A DNA stretch of 64,000 bases, from positions 59,275,537 through 59,339,536 of the forward strand of contig OX345636.1 of the NCBI GenBank assembly GCA_947044365.1, read 5' to 3'. Source of the stretch: Petrosia ficiformis. Lineage: Eukaryota; Porifera; Demospongiae; Haplosclerida; Petrosiidae. The notes below the pieces were generated by a model, which did not search any database, was not told the origin of the DNA, and was given only the letters and a program-made list of their open reading frames with translations. The number at the start of each line of letters is the position of its first letter. Position 1 is the first letter of the stretch. Positions 15,601 through 30,600 of this stretch are shown here, piece after piece. The position numbers were made by a program, and so were the translations under genes.

Positions 15601-18600
15601 AATTCCTAAACACACATACCATATACTGTATAGCAGGAATTATTGTGATTGAAATAGGAAATATTGGACAATTGCTAAATGCAAATTTTGAATCCACACA
15701 CGGAACCTGTGTGAATGTGATTTAGTATCTACATTTCTACAGTACCTCCAGCTACTGTGTTAGTGAAAGCTAGCTAGTTATTTTAAGCAGGTAAGTCTAG
15801 ACAAAAAGTTACTTTTAAAAGTTGTGTGATAGCCAGATTGAAGTGGTCTGTTCTCACACATTAGTAAAGCTACGTACATGTAAGTCAATTATATTTAATG
15901 TACTGTATAGCTATTAACAAGGTGTTGGAATATATTTGAGAGTTTTCCAGTTACGCAGGTTTCTCTGAATCTGTAGAATATAGGTCTTCTGTATTTAATT
16001 CATTGTACATGTACATGTAGGTGTGGTCAATATTAAATTTGCTGCATTTAACATTTTCAATATGCATATTTTAGCAGACTTGCCTTTATGTATGTAATTT
16101 CCTCACTACATGTAGTTGCCAATAATTTCCTCTATACATTATCAAGATGGGTGAACAGGTATTCATTTTGGTGGATCATGCATTACTCAGAATTAGTTTA
16201 GTCTATTTCCACTATTATATTATCATCATATTGAAAAAGGAAAAGGATCAATGTTTGTATAATAACTGTCTTAAAACAAGAATGAGACTTTGTATATAGT
16301 ATATAATATATAGCCCCTCTGCCTCCCTGTTTTCTCCCCTATTCATACATGTACTTTTTACTTGTATATGATTATCTTATCACTTTAAAAGCAAAGCAGT
16401 TTATTATATTAAAAATATCAAACATAACACCAATTGAAATATACAAATATTATGGCCTGTAGGGCAATCCCTATGATTTCTTTCCGCGAGGTTTAATGCA
16501 TATAAATTATTTTATAATTATGTTTGTGTAACATATATAACTATGTGTTGTATACATAGTTGTGTCATTCTGGGTGTATCGGTCAATTAAGAAAGACTAG
16601 CAGAAAGAAAGCAGCTTGTAGCTTACATAGAAACTGGTACTAATAGCTATTCTACCTGAAATATATTCATAAAGTTCTATAAGATCTTTTAAAAAGTAAG
16701 AAGAGTAGATAATGAAAATAATAACTATAATAGGCTGTTGTGTTTCAAACATGAGAAAGTCAGCCATGATTACTGAATGCTGGATACCACAAAGCAATAA
16801 TAATTGTAAGGATACTTTTATTTCCATAATTATACATGTATCTTGTTTCCCAGTCCATCTTACAGATAGGGTACTGCATAATTATCTAAACAATTGACTA
16901 TAAATGAATAATATTGCCTGGGCCATGACCCAGGCTAGCCCTGTGCTTGCTACACCTATGATAGATTTCTCATCAATCCTTGTAGTGACTAACTCTCTAA
17001 AATAAGGACACCTTGCTGTTATGTAAAGCAGTCACGAATATACATGCCCCAAATAATTTTTATTAATATAAAATTATATGATATCATGGACAATTGATTA
17101 ATAATAACTTACTACTTGACAATTATCTACTTTAATGATATCTGTCCGCTATCTTGAAGATTGTATAGACACTTGATAATAATAAATACATGTATGTGCT
17201 TATGAAGGCATCTTCATCTACGTATATATTGGCAGTTATCATTGTAATAGAATATTATAGCTATGTACATGTACATGTATATATGAATAATGTAATATTG
17301 TAATTCTTGTAGACTTATTGTGTCTGTTAGTCCTGATGCATTCTGTTACTATTCTTAAAAGTAGGGCTGGAAATCAGTTGAGATTCTGAAATGGATTATC
17401 AAATTGATTGATAATCAATGGAAGTAATTAAGCCAATTAAGTAAATTAATACAGGAATCTCCTCCCATTTGATGATTAAAAAGGTTTCCCGTAACTTACA
17501 TATTGTACATTACTTGATATCACATGCTTGAAAAGTATATCTTCTGGAATAATTAGCATAATTGATATCACAGACTTATAATTGATAATCAGAAGAATTT
17601 TCAATATCGATTGATTAATAGATTAATCATCCCAGTCCTACATGTACTTAAAAGTCTATTTATAGTAACATCATCCTGATAAGCACATTGATTTAAAAGA
17701 TTGCACTCTGGCTCTGTAATGATATTCATAACTCTTATTAATTTTAAAAACATATTTCAGCTACATGTACATAAACAGCAGTGTTTCTCCCAGGATAAAT
17801 ATTAAGTGTGACGGAGTGCATCAGTGGTACATGACATTTGGGCAACAATGTTCAATCAGTCTTGTAAAACAGTGTTTTTAAAATTCAAAACTAAATGGTA
17901 GGGGAGCACGACTGATATAGCGCCATGGTACCACCCTTTATGGGGGAAACACTGAAAACAGGTCTTCAGAGAAGTGCTTGTTTCAGTTAAAGTTTTGTTT
18001 TTATCCAATTCTTATATGCCTAATCACAAAGAGCTGGATAATCAAACTCTTAGGTACACTGTACATTTCTCTGGAGTGTAATGGATCACATACAATTGAA
18101 ACTACACATGCATGTACTTGTACATGTAATGGTTAACTACAAACTGTTCAGTCCACTTTCCTACTTACATGTAGTTTTGTATTGTCACTATAGTGACAAT
18201 TGTCACTACAAACAGTGGAATTCTCACTCTCTGTAGCAACATCTCGTATACGTATGTATTGATGTTCATGTTTTGCAGGTCATCCTACATAGAGGGTGTA
18301 TGCAACCATATCTAAACATTTGCTTAACCCTTAGAGGACTGATGTCACATATATGTGACATTTCATCCCTATGTGGTTCGCCGTCTGTTCCTAGCTACAC
18401 GAAGCTGTCCAAATGGTTGTAATTGGCGTCAGGCACAAGTTGATGAACCTGGCTAAAAAATTTGATTGTTTTCTGGCCGCCCTTTGGCCTAAATAACAAT
18501 CATGGGGGAAATTTTAAGGGGGGGTGTCCCCCTGTTAATGCGGGGGTTCGAAGTGGGTGCAGCCCTCTCGCTGTCGATGAATTTTGCATTTTTTGATCAC

Positions 18601-21600
18601 GCCCACGTTGTCTGGTGGGTACCTGAGGCATTTTCCTTGCTGTGAAACCTGAAATCGTGGGTGTAGCTGGTGCCAACATGCAGTGGGGTCATTTTCTTAG
18701 CCCCAGTTCCAGTCAAAAGAAGCAGAGCACTGCATTTGATTTGATCCTACGAAGTGCTTGGGGACTTTCGAGTCCCGGTAAGCAAGTTGGTGGAAGTAGT
18801 ACTCCACGTCGGAAAAGGAGCCAAGTTTGGGGTAGAGAAAGTGAATGGTACCCACATTATATGCAATAGAGTCACCAGTGTTGGAAATGGGAAGAATTTT
18901 GAATACATTAATACATGTACTTGTGCTATACATACTATATAAGTTACATGTACATGTTCATACTGTATTTACATGTATATTAGTACTTATACTTGTTATT
19001 ATAATGCTTGTTGATATTATAATATGTACATGTAGTACATGTATACCATGTATATTACATGTACATGTACATACATGTGGTACATTTACATACATACAGT
19101 GTGTACTGCAATACAGTATATATGCTATTGTACATTTTGTAGCTAGCACACATCTACATACATGTACAATTATTCATGTTAATACTATAGATCATTTTCT
19201 TACTATACTACATATTACATGTACATAGGATAGTACATGTACATGCATATACATGTACACAATATAGTTATGAGATATTATGTGAGCATAAACAATACTA
19301 TAGCCACCAAACTACATGTACATGTTATTTTAGGTATCAGCTGTGTTTGTATGTACATGTACTACATGTATTAATTCAGCTATGATAATTTATGATTATA
19401 ATAAATTATCATTCAAGCCTTTCAAATGTTGATTACTAACACCTCGAGGATTCTGTGATATCATGATTGTTTTATAGTGACAATATTATATACTCACCTA
19501 TACAGATTCATTATTAGTTTCATTTGATAGTATAGGTCACATGTGAAAGTATAATTTCACTCAATTATTAATTTTTATTCATATACATATTCATATGCAT
19601 GTACATGTACATAGTGGAATAAAAACAAGAAAATGAATTTTTAGTAATAGTTGGAACTATACAATATTCAAAATTAAATGAATCTGTATAAATACTAATA
19701 CATGTAATTCTCCCCCTTTTATACAAGTCATATTCCCAGCTGATTATCTAATGATCCAGGTAACATGTTCACTTTAAGTTGGTACATAGTCTGGTAATTA
19801 TAGTGTATTTATTAACTGACATACAGTATAATTATATCAATAAAAAGTCACCATACAGTGCAGTAATTACTCAGTTTCTACAGTACATTAAAAGTGGTTT
19901 GACAGTAATTGGTGTACTTATGAATTACTGTAATTACTGTACTATACTGACAGTAGAAATAAGGTAATTATTGTTACTGTATGATGACTTTTTATTGACA
20001 TGTATGGTACGTTTATCATTACTGTAAAAGTCATTTTTAAAACGAATTTTTAAATAAAACCTGTTCTTGTTATGCAAGCTATGAAAATACATGAAGTTTG
20101 ATTAGTGTAGTTGTGAGAGACATCAAGCTGATAATTATATACCAATGCTAATTAATTAATTAATTAACCATTATATACATGTAGATGACATCAAATACAC
20201 GTATATGTAATTATTACACTTACAGTCACTATCCTAGCATAATGTTTGTGTTCAGTTGCAAGCTCTTAAAAGTCAAATACATGTGAATAATTTTGCCCCA
20301 TTTTTGGCTAAATGTTATAGACATGTACATTCTGTATTTATTATAATTATGGATAGTGACATTACCCTCATGATAAGACACAAACTGACTGAATGTAAAC
20401 ATCTCTCCTGATACAATACATTGGCTATTCATAAATAAATCAAGACTACCATTCTATTGTAAGCATTACTAGTATACAGTGTTCTCAACATGATTTTAGC
20501 ACTTGGTAGTGCCTGTAAAACTAAAATTTATTAGGTGTGACTAAGTTTCTTGAATCAGGCCACAAGTTAGTAGGAAAATAATGAGTGATAGTAGTGTAGG
20601 CTTAATCCCAGAGCTGAAATGATGGACCAGCACCACCACTAAAAAGCCTAGTGAGAACATACCCTGCTAGTATATTGTCTAATATATCCATAAATTAGAC
20701 ATGCTATGAGACCTTTTAAAGTGGACAATTTTCAGTGTCAATTGACCTCTTGCTAATCGTTTTAGTTAAACACCCTTTATAATATAAGAACAGCTTGCTA
20801 TTCTGTAAAGTAGCCACTAAATGTCCCAAATAATATCTTTACTAGAGAATGCTTGCATGCATGCAGTCATTGTGGGGCAAGCCTGAGAAGGAATAACCAA
20901 ATGAGCAAAAGCAAGCAGAAGGGAAGAAGAGCAAAATGCAACAGTTCATGAGTTGGTTTTGGTTTTAGAGCAACAGGAACTCACAAAACATGTAGATCAG
21001 TTTATCAGTACTATCAATCCAATCTCTCCTCTTTAGTCTCTGCAGTTTGTCTAGCTCTGTCCCTCTCTCTTCTTTTCATCGATCTCTTTTCATCCATAGC
21101 TATCACACAATGACACACATGTAGCTTTGTTAATTAATTAATAAAACGTTTTAGTATTTCAACAATAAGATATTTGCGAAATACATACGTACATGTACCA
21201 AAAATTTATTGAAAAGTCAACACGGTTTAATAGAACATACGGAATCATGTATAATACATACACATGTACATACATGTACATACATGTACATACATATATA
21301 CGTAAAAAAAATTCTCAACCAACTCCCTAGTGTAGGGCTCTCTCAGGCTCGTCTCAATTCAAACAACAATACATAAATAATATTACATGTATATATTATG
21401 GGCAATAGATTGAATCTAATATAATATAATTGATATAATACTTGAACATTCTCTACATTAATGATGTCTGTTAGCCATCTTGAAGATCTTGTTAATTGTA
21501 TAGACACTTGATAACAAATGATATGTGGTTATGAAGACATGTATGTCTATTAGCTGTAGTGTTGTATTATTATGACAATGATGAGCACTATTAGTTATAG

Positions 21601-24600
21601 TATGACTAGTTTATCACTAGTTATGATTTAATTATCTATAATAATGTAGGCTTACTAAAAGGGTTTTAATTTTAGATAACTAACTAAAATTCCCAATTAT
21701 TGGTGAATTTTGATTTTAGTTAATTATAGCTATTTCATCACACCTGTAATTTACGTAGTTATATATATAGTTTAGCTAAAAGTCATAATGTCTTTAATGG
21801 AAGGGGTTTTAATTATAATTATGTTTAATTAAAACAACACTAATTGGTAGTTGTCATTTTGTAGCATAATATAGTATTATAGCTATATACATGTATGTAT
21901 GAATAATGTAATATTAATTTTAAAAGTTAACACAATGGTATTATAGTACAATATACAAGAAAGAAGTGTGACTTACATCATAGTATATGTGATGTAATTT
22001 TGAAAAACGGACACTTCCCAAAAATTTGGTATCAGGAAGAGCTACAATATTAATCTTCATATTAATTTTCAGTACAAAATGGTAGACTTATGAGCCATTA
22101 ACATTAATTTGATCGAAATTGTTTTACAGGAAAGTGTCCCTTTCCAAACATTAGATCACATGTTGATGTTAGTTATATTTCATGTACATATATATACATG
22201 CTTTTTCTACATAAGCTATAACTATTCCTCTACATGTAATCACATATACACATAGTCACACACATGCTTTTATTGCTTTAACAATTCCTAAGAAATTTTG
22301 TGATCATATTTAGATATGGGTTCACTTACGATTACAATTGTAATTGAGGTCAATTACAATTACAATTATGTAGTTGTAATTGTACTGTAATTGAAACATT
22401 TGTATTGATGCTATTTTTAATCATAAGGATTTTACTTTCATTCGGCATTCTATACCAAATTATTAAAATGTAATGGTTATTATACATGTAGACACTTTCA
22501 TTTTAGAATTTATGCTACCGGCTTAGAGGTATTGCTGTAATTATATTGTAATTGCATGCGACTGTACATGTAATTGTAGTTGAATGTCACATAATTGTAA
22601 TTGTAATTAACCAGTGGTAGCTACACTGACAATAAATGAAGCTGTAATTGTAATTGGCCTTTTGTAATTGAACCCAGACCTGGTACACATACATGTAGAT
22701 GTACATAACCACTATTAATTAATTTATATTCACATGTCACCTGAAATAATTGGAACAGAGTGTTTGTATAAATGTAGCATTGTTAAGTAAATTCTTAGCT
22801 TGATACACCTACTATTATTCCACTATATATAAGAGAACAACTACATTTTGTATTTAGTAATAACAACTATTGATCTTCCAGATAATAAATTCTATCATCT
22901 TTTATAATTAATAATGAACATTTTAATAATAATCATTTGTTTTATGTAGATATTCTCTTTTGTATACATTATACACATGTATCATGTGCTTTTATATCTT
23001 CATTGTATCTAATTCAGATTATAAAGAGTATCACCATACCATTGTGTATACATGTACTTACATAATCTTGTTTGAATTCTCATTAGTTTATATCTTATAC
23101 TTCAGTTACATTCCTCCCTACTTAGTCAACATGATGTTAAATGTAGTATCCTATCAAGACACTAAATTGTTTAATATAATTATGATTAGTAATTGAGTCA
23201 TGCATTTCTAATATGAATTGATTATACAAAATCTAAAGAATTACTTTTTTATTTCTTTTACATATAGGTTGGTAATACACCCCTTCATGAGGCTGCTATA
23301 GGGAATTATAAAGATGTGGCAGATATACTATTGCGTCATGGAGCAAATGTGGATACACGGAATCATGTTAGTTCTAATAACACACTATACTATAGTATTC
23401 ATTATGTTATTGTACTAATTCTAGTGGTAATACATATTTTCATTAGTAATTGAATTTTGTTATTATAAAGAAGGGCTAATCTACTATACAGATCTGTGTT
23501 ATAATATATAACTACCTTGTATGATATAACAGTGTCACAAGTATGATATTTACATAGAATATGATTTACATTAGTCTCCAGTAATATAATGTAAATGAAT
23601 TAATTGTAAGTACTCTCTGTCTTTTACCATTTTGATGACATAATGATTATAATTATTATCCTTTCCAAATACAAAATGACTTTTTTCCTACAAACAGTTT
23701 CCATGCGTGACTGAAGACTTTTCACCACAATGTACATGTGTGTACATGTAGTATTACAATAATATTGTTTAATGTGGACATTTTTATATACACACAAAAA
23801 CATGTTATAAATGTCTTGTTTTGGTATACATGTGGTTAATATGTATACAAGAATGTGTACACATGTGTCTAGTAATTAGTCTGGTGGCACTGCCCCTTCA
23901 CTGGTAGGATGAAGGGTTTGGTACATACATGTACATGTACATGTATGTTACCAGATTGCTCCATCTCAAACCACACTTTTATGAGCACCACCTCAAAAGT
24001 AACAAATACAATCGTCAATAACTCACTATTCAGCCATTTTGCACAGGAAGCCAATAAATAATAGTGGTATTATAGATAATAGTGGTATTATAGATAATAG
24101 TGGTATTATAGGTAATAGTGGTAATGTTAGAGAAATTAGTAAATTTACACAATCTACTAATGATTTAAGTTGTCCATTCATTGTTTACATCATGGATTAA
24201 GTTTATTATTCTATAGGTTTTGCTAGAGTTTATGATGATTCTAAAATGTGATAGAATTACAGATATTGTTGTACACAAGTTGGGATAAATATTATTCCAT
24301 TATTCTGGACTATTACCAGTATTACCTATAATACCACTATTATTTATTATAAGATCTCTATGAATTAGTATCCTCTCTAGACGGCCACACCCCCACAGTG
24401 AAAAACAGTCTGGTAGCTTTGGTCAACATTCCTGGCACATGCAGTGACATCCCATTCCTTGTATTTGTATTGTACATGTATAATCAGATTGCTCAGTGAA
24501 TTACATGTAATTGATCACATGACTGTGTGTATTTAAAAATGTCATATCAAACTCCTGCAATAAAATAAATGGTAACAAAGGCTATATAGCATCCCAGATA

Positions 24601-27600
24601 CCATCCTTCCTAATCTAATCAAACTTGTTTGGTCATGTGACTAACTTGTTGAAAGCACTAGTTATAACTGCGTGTAGAAATTATTAATTATATAATAATA
24701 GAAATTTATAATTACATGTACATGTACATGTATAATTATATTTATTACATGCATGCATATACAATTTATATACTGTACATGAATGAATATCAGAGCATTG
24801 TCCCCCCTTCCCATTCTTTGATCAACATTCCTACTCATTGATGTTTATCATCCCGATTTTATGGTACTACCATCATTACTGTAGTGTGTACATGTACAAA
24901 TGAACATCTACTACATGTACATGTACATGTAGATGGTCATTACTGTAGAGTGTACATGTACAAATGAACATCTACTACATGTACATGTAGATGGTACTAC
25001 CATCATTACTGTAGTGTGTACATGTACATGTACTACATGTACAGGTAATATAAAGTCAACAAGTTTTATAATAACAAGTATAAGTACTAGTATATATGTA
25101 TACAGTGTATACATGTATATTATACATGCAGTATGAACATGTAGTCATGCACTTAGTCTCATGTGGCTGACATGCAATGTATCATAAAATGAGGCAATGT
25201 CGGGGAAATTGTAACATTTCTGCTGGAAGATTATATAGACTACTAACTTACTTACAGGAGAGCTTCTAACAAAGTTGTAGATACCAAATACATGCTTCAT
25301 TAGTCAGAGGAAAGCAGCAAAGGGAGTGTTTGAAAGTGCAGTGGTCAGTACCAACAGCCACGAGGCTATAATAGTGCACTATGCGTTGTACATGTACGTA
25401 TGTACAGTGTACATATTAAAATTAAAAATGTTACCATAGTTAGTAGTTAACATGGTGCAACATACTTAGTACATACATGTACATGTACGTACTACAATAA
25501 CACTGTGTGAACTTTTTATTGAGGGCTACTGTATACAAGAATGTGTACACATGTATGTGTCTAGTAATTACATGTAGTCTGATGGCATTGCCTCTTCACT
25601 GGTAGGAGGAAGGGTCTGGGACATATATGTACATACACATGTATATAATACATGTACTATAATACATGTACCAGATTACTCCACTTCAAACCACAAGCTC
25701 CACATCACATGTAACAAATACAATGTTTAATGTGAATAATATTCTTTGTATTATACATTATAACTGGTATAACAATTGAGAGGGTATAAAACCCAGAATG
25801 GAATGAAACTGAATGTGGAATGGAATGGAACGGAACTGGAAGTTGATAACTATTATTATATGGTTGGTAATTGAATTTATTTAATATTATATGTGACATC
25901 AGTGCTCTAAGGGTTAAGTAATTTTAATATTATATCATGCACAAAAAAAAACCAAACAAAGTCTGTACCTTTATTAGTGGAATATTTGTCTACCAATAAT
26001 GATCAATCTCAATATTGACATACAACCATACAAAAGTAGTTACATCATATATAGTAATTTATTAAGTAACTTAACAAGTGCATAGGTAACAAAGCATCTA
26101 CATAAGTGATATATAGCAACTCATTATAAATAAATAAGTAACTTCATATGAATAGTCTCATCACTAGAATCTTTACATTTGGTAGATGAATCTTCCAAGA
26201 TACACACTTAGATATTTTGAATGGTGGTGGTGATGAAGATGATGACAGAGAGTCATACTTATCGCTACAAATTAAAATGAGTTCAGTAGTCATTCCTCTC
26301 TTGCTTCCACATTTGTCTTTTTGCACATACTAATAATATTAAGATTAAATAATTTTATTTAATGTAGTTATTAATTTCCGGTTCCGTTCTGTTCCAAGTT
26401 TTCTACCTTCCCATCAAAATTATATTATACATGTAACCAAATTTTATTAAACACTTACCTTTAGTCAGTCACTATTCAGCCGTTTTGTACAAGAAGCCAA
26501 CAAAATGTGGAATTAATGATATCTCATCCTGGATATCAAATTTGATTGACTTCCTGTACAAAATAGCGGAGCTAACCATTTGATCAAAATTATTTTGTGG
26601 TAGAGTACAACTTGTTCATTTTTGTAATTCAGTCACTATTGCCCAGCCCTAATTAATACACACTTACAAAGCAAGTAACCCCGCCTCAATCAACCTTCCA
26701 GCTTGTAAAAGTCTGATATACATGTACATGTATACACTTGTCCTCAGACCACTTCCTCATATGTAAAGTGAGTGGTAACACCAGACTATCTAGTAATTAT
26801 ACAATGACACCTTAGCTCACTATGTAGTTGATAATAATCTTTTCACTGAGTACATACATGTACATTACTCAATGAATGAGTCTTCCAAGTAGATTCTTAA
26901 TCTCTCATACATGTACATACATGTAGTGTTGGGCGATTATGAGAATTGATGATATGATAATCATACAGTATATATTCACGATTATCACGGTTATAATCAA
27001 AGAGATTTGTAGTATTCCCACCTTTGGGTTGGACTGATGTTTTACACTTGTAACAAACGGGCCTCTTGTTCTGACTCAATCATAATACAATCTTCTGTTG
27101 CCTGTAGTCCCAAGTAAGTCCAAACACAACTTTTTGTGTTTTTTTTTCTTTACAACATTCATTCCCTGAGCTTGATGTAAAGCCATCTTTTTACTTAAGA
27201 CACTTTTGTGGTCTAACACAATAATCGAGCATGCGCGATAATCGTGCAAATCAATAATCACCTCAAACAAAAATGTAACGGTTTGATTATTGTTTATTAT
27301 AAACACCGTGATTTAATCGTCAAACCGGTTAATCGCCCAACACTACACACATGTATACATGTAATTATAAATTATTGTTAATGTACATTGAGCTAACCTG
27401 TAGTATTGAGCAATTATTGAATAGTCTAATAAATGAACATCTTTAGAGAGTTCAATTTATCATGTACTGTATGATACAAAGATCATGATGATTAACTGAA
27501 TAAAGAGTGTGTAACATATAAAAACAAGTGTATATAGAGAAAAAAACATCCCTATATTTGCTTTGTGATGACTATGTATTAAGCATTGCTGATGGCACTA

Positions 27601-30600
27601 GTGTCTCTACCTTTCTGTGTACTCCTGAAGACGTAAGTGTAAGCCTAATTGCAGTCTAAATACACAGATGTCTGATGAACTGACTGAGGTACTCCTTCAA
27701 GGTTCTAAATGATGACTTCCTCGTGTCTGAAACTCAACAACTTATCATACTTACTTGTTAAAGATTCTTGCATAATATCTATACTGTTTCTCTGCTATAT
27801 ACAACAGTTATTAGCACTTTTACATCCTTTTTGAATCTTCCTGGCTGGTCTGTAGCTCAAACGCGCGTTCTTTTATGCGCCACGCCCATTAATTGACCCA
27901 GCCCCCGGGAATGACGCAACTTCCTTAACTACATATACAACGCATAGTCGCGCAAGTGACACAAGAATATATTATATATATATATATATACATTAAACCC
28001 CGTGGAAAGCAATTATAGGGATGGCCCTACGGGCCATAAAAAAGAAGGGCTAAGCAATACTGGAAATTATTTGTTGTACTTGTATTTTATAACTACACAT
28101 AGTAGCCACATTCATTAGTGATAATAATTATCTTAACTAATAAGTTCTAGTGTTGCTTAGACTTTCTCATGTAGTCTGTTCTCTTGTATTTCAATCTTCA
28201 TTCACTGGATCATCATTCTGTGTATATTAAGTTTCTGATGATCTACTTTATTATAATATTTAGTATATGATCAATGATATAACAAAACATTCACATATTA
28301 TCCATTGACTACATTACTGATATGAATGTACACTTGAATTGAGCTAATTATAAACCTGATATTATTTAAATATCATTAAAAGCTAGGACATTGTTTGTAT
28401 AAATTATAATTATAATTATTATTATAAATGTATAATAATTATCTCTTGGTAGAGATATAATAAACCTATAAAATGTTTTCAAAATCTCGCTCATGTAGTG
28501 TCATGGGAATTCATCAATTAATTGATATTATTCTGGACTATTACATTCTTGTTTGAAACAAATTGCATCACAGTTTCCCCAGATGCTTCCTCATTTTATC
28601 AATATAATTATCAGCCATGCAAGACTATTATATACTATATACATTTAGTATGTATACAAGTACATCAGTATTTTAGATAAGCTTATATGGCGCACCATTG
28701 GCCCAAAGAGCTTCTTATTTGGCGCTGCACAGTTCTCTATTTGGGCCAGTGGTGCAGTTAATTACGATTATATTGTCAGTAACAGCATTAACTCTTTGTT
28801 ACTTGGCTCAAGATGTATTCTCAATGGCACACACACTAACCATTGTTGAGCCAATTTGGCCCATGCTTCAAAACTTATCAAAAACTCTGAAGTACATGTG
28901 TATGTATTAATTTACAGCCTATAAAGGAATTAGTCTCAATGTAAGTACTCTCTGTCTTTTACCATTTTGGTGACATAATCCTTTCCAAATATATTGGATA
29001 AACACATCATGAGATTCATGAAGAAAAATGACCTTCTTAGTTTCCATGCGTGACTTAAAACTTTTAACAGAAGTTTATATTTCATTCCACCATATAAACA
29101 TTATGTGTAGGTAGTATTTTAATACAGACATGTTTATATACACATAAAAACCAGTTATAAATGTCTCGTTTTGGTGTATATGTGGGTAACATGTACAGTA
29201 GCCCTCAATAATAAGTTCACGTAGCATTGTTGTAGTACACAAGTAGTACTCTACACTCCATAAAACACTGAAAGAGCATATTATTATGCATACTACACTT
29301 AATAAAATAATGAACAGCAGTGACATTTGAGCTCCACCTTCTACTACTAACTAACTCTTTACCTCTACATATACATGTATAACTCTCCCATTTTATATAA
29401 CTAGAGTCTGTAACTTACATGTACTTTGGTGGAAAGAAGTGTTGTTAAGAAAGCTACACATGTATAGATGTTAAATGTATATATGATGCACTATCAGCAG
29501 GAAGATAGCAAGGCAAGTGCTTAAAAGTTTAGTAGTCTAAAGGGCAACACCCACACCTTTACTTACCTGTGTAACTTCACATTTTACACAACACAGACTT
29601 CTAACTTCCTTAATTAGACAGGGGAGCTTCTAACAAAGTCATAGATACCAAGTACATGTATATGTACATGTACATGCTTCGTTAGTCAGAGGAAAGCAAC
29701 AAAGTGAGTGTTTGAAAGAGCAGTGGTCAGTGCCAACAGTCATGAGGCTAATGTGCTATGTGTTTTACATATAATTATGTACATATTATAATTAAAATAT
29801 TGCCGTAATTAATATGGTGGAACATACTTAGTGCATACGTACTACAATAACACTGTGTGAACTATTTATTGAGGGCTACTTTAATACAAGAATGTGTACA
29901 CATGTACGTGTCTAGTAATTACATGTAGTCTGATGGCATTGCCTCTTCACTGGTAGGAGGAAGGGTCTGGGACATACATGTACATGTACATGTATATTAC
30001 CAGATTACTCAACCTCAAACCACACTCTTATAAGCTCCACCTCACATGTAACAAATACAATGTTCAATGTGCTGTAAATTGGGAGGGTATAAGATCCGGA
30101 ATAGAATGAAACTGAATGTGGAATGGAACGAACCGAACCAAACTGGGAGTTGATAACTATTATTATATGTTTGGTAATTGAATTTAATATGTAATTTTAA
30201 TATTATATCGTGTGCAAAAAAAACAACAAAGTTTGTACCTTTATTAGTGGAATATTTATCTACCAAATGTGAAGATTCTAGACTGAACAAGTGTACATGT
30301 ATAAAGATGAGAGGTGAACAGCTCATTATTCTTTGTAACAATAATCAATATTGACATACAATGAAACAAAAGTAGGGACATCATATATAGTAACTTATTA
30401 AGTAACTTAACAAATACATGTACAGTACATAGGTAACAAAGTATCTATCTAAGTGATATATAGCAACTCATTAAGTATCACTTACAATGTACATTGTGTA
30501 AATAAATAAGTAATTATAACGTCATACGAGTAGTCTTGTCACTGGAATCTTCACATTTGATAGGTGAATCTTCCATCAATAAAGGTACACACTTAGATGT

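Larger units (their letters stand above)
25250..28450. repeat. segmental duplication block A (intron 4)
   Basis: Shares a long ordered set of blocks with 29620-31010 (B) and 31760-34290 (C): GAGCTTCTAACAAAGT, TCTTCACTGGTAGGAGGAAG, GTTGATAACTATTATTATAT, then CTTGTCCTCAGACCACTTCC and AGAAGGGCTAAGCAATACTG. A diverged partial copy of the first part is at 23850-24057. Confidence 0.85.

Noticed and set aside
18845..19228. 127-residue Val/Ile/His-rich frame
   Set aside because: Built from ACATGT ladders and A/T-rich sequence; no splice or start context, no domain pattern.
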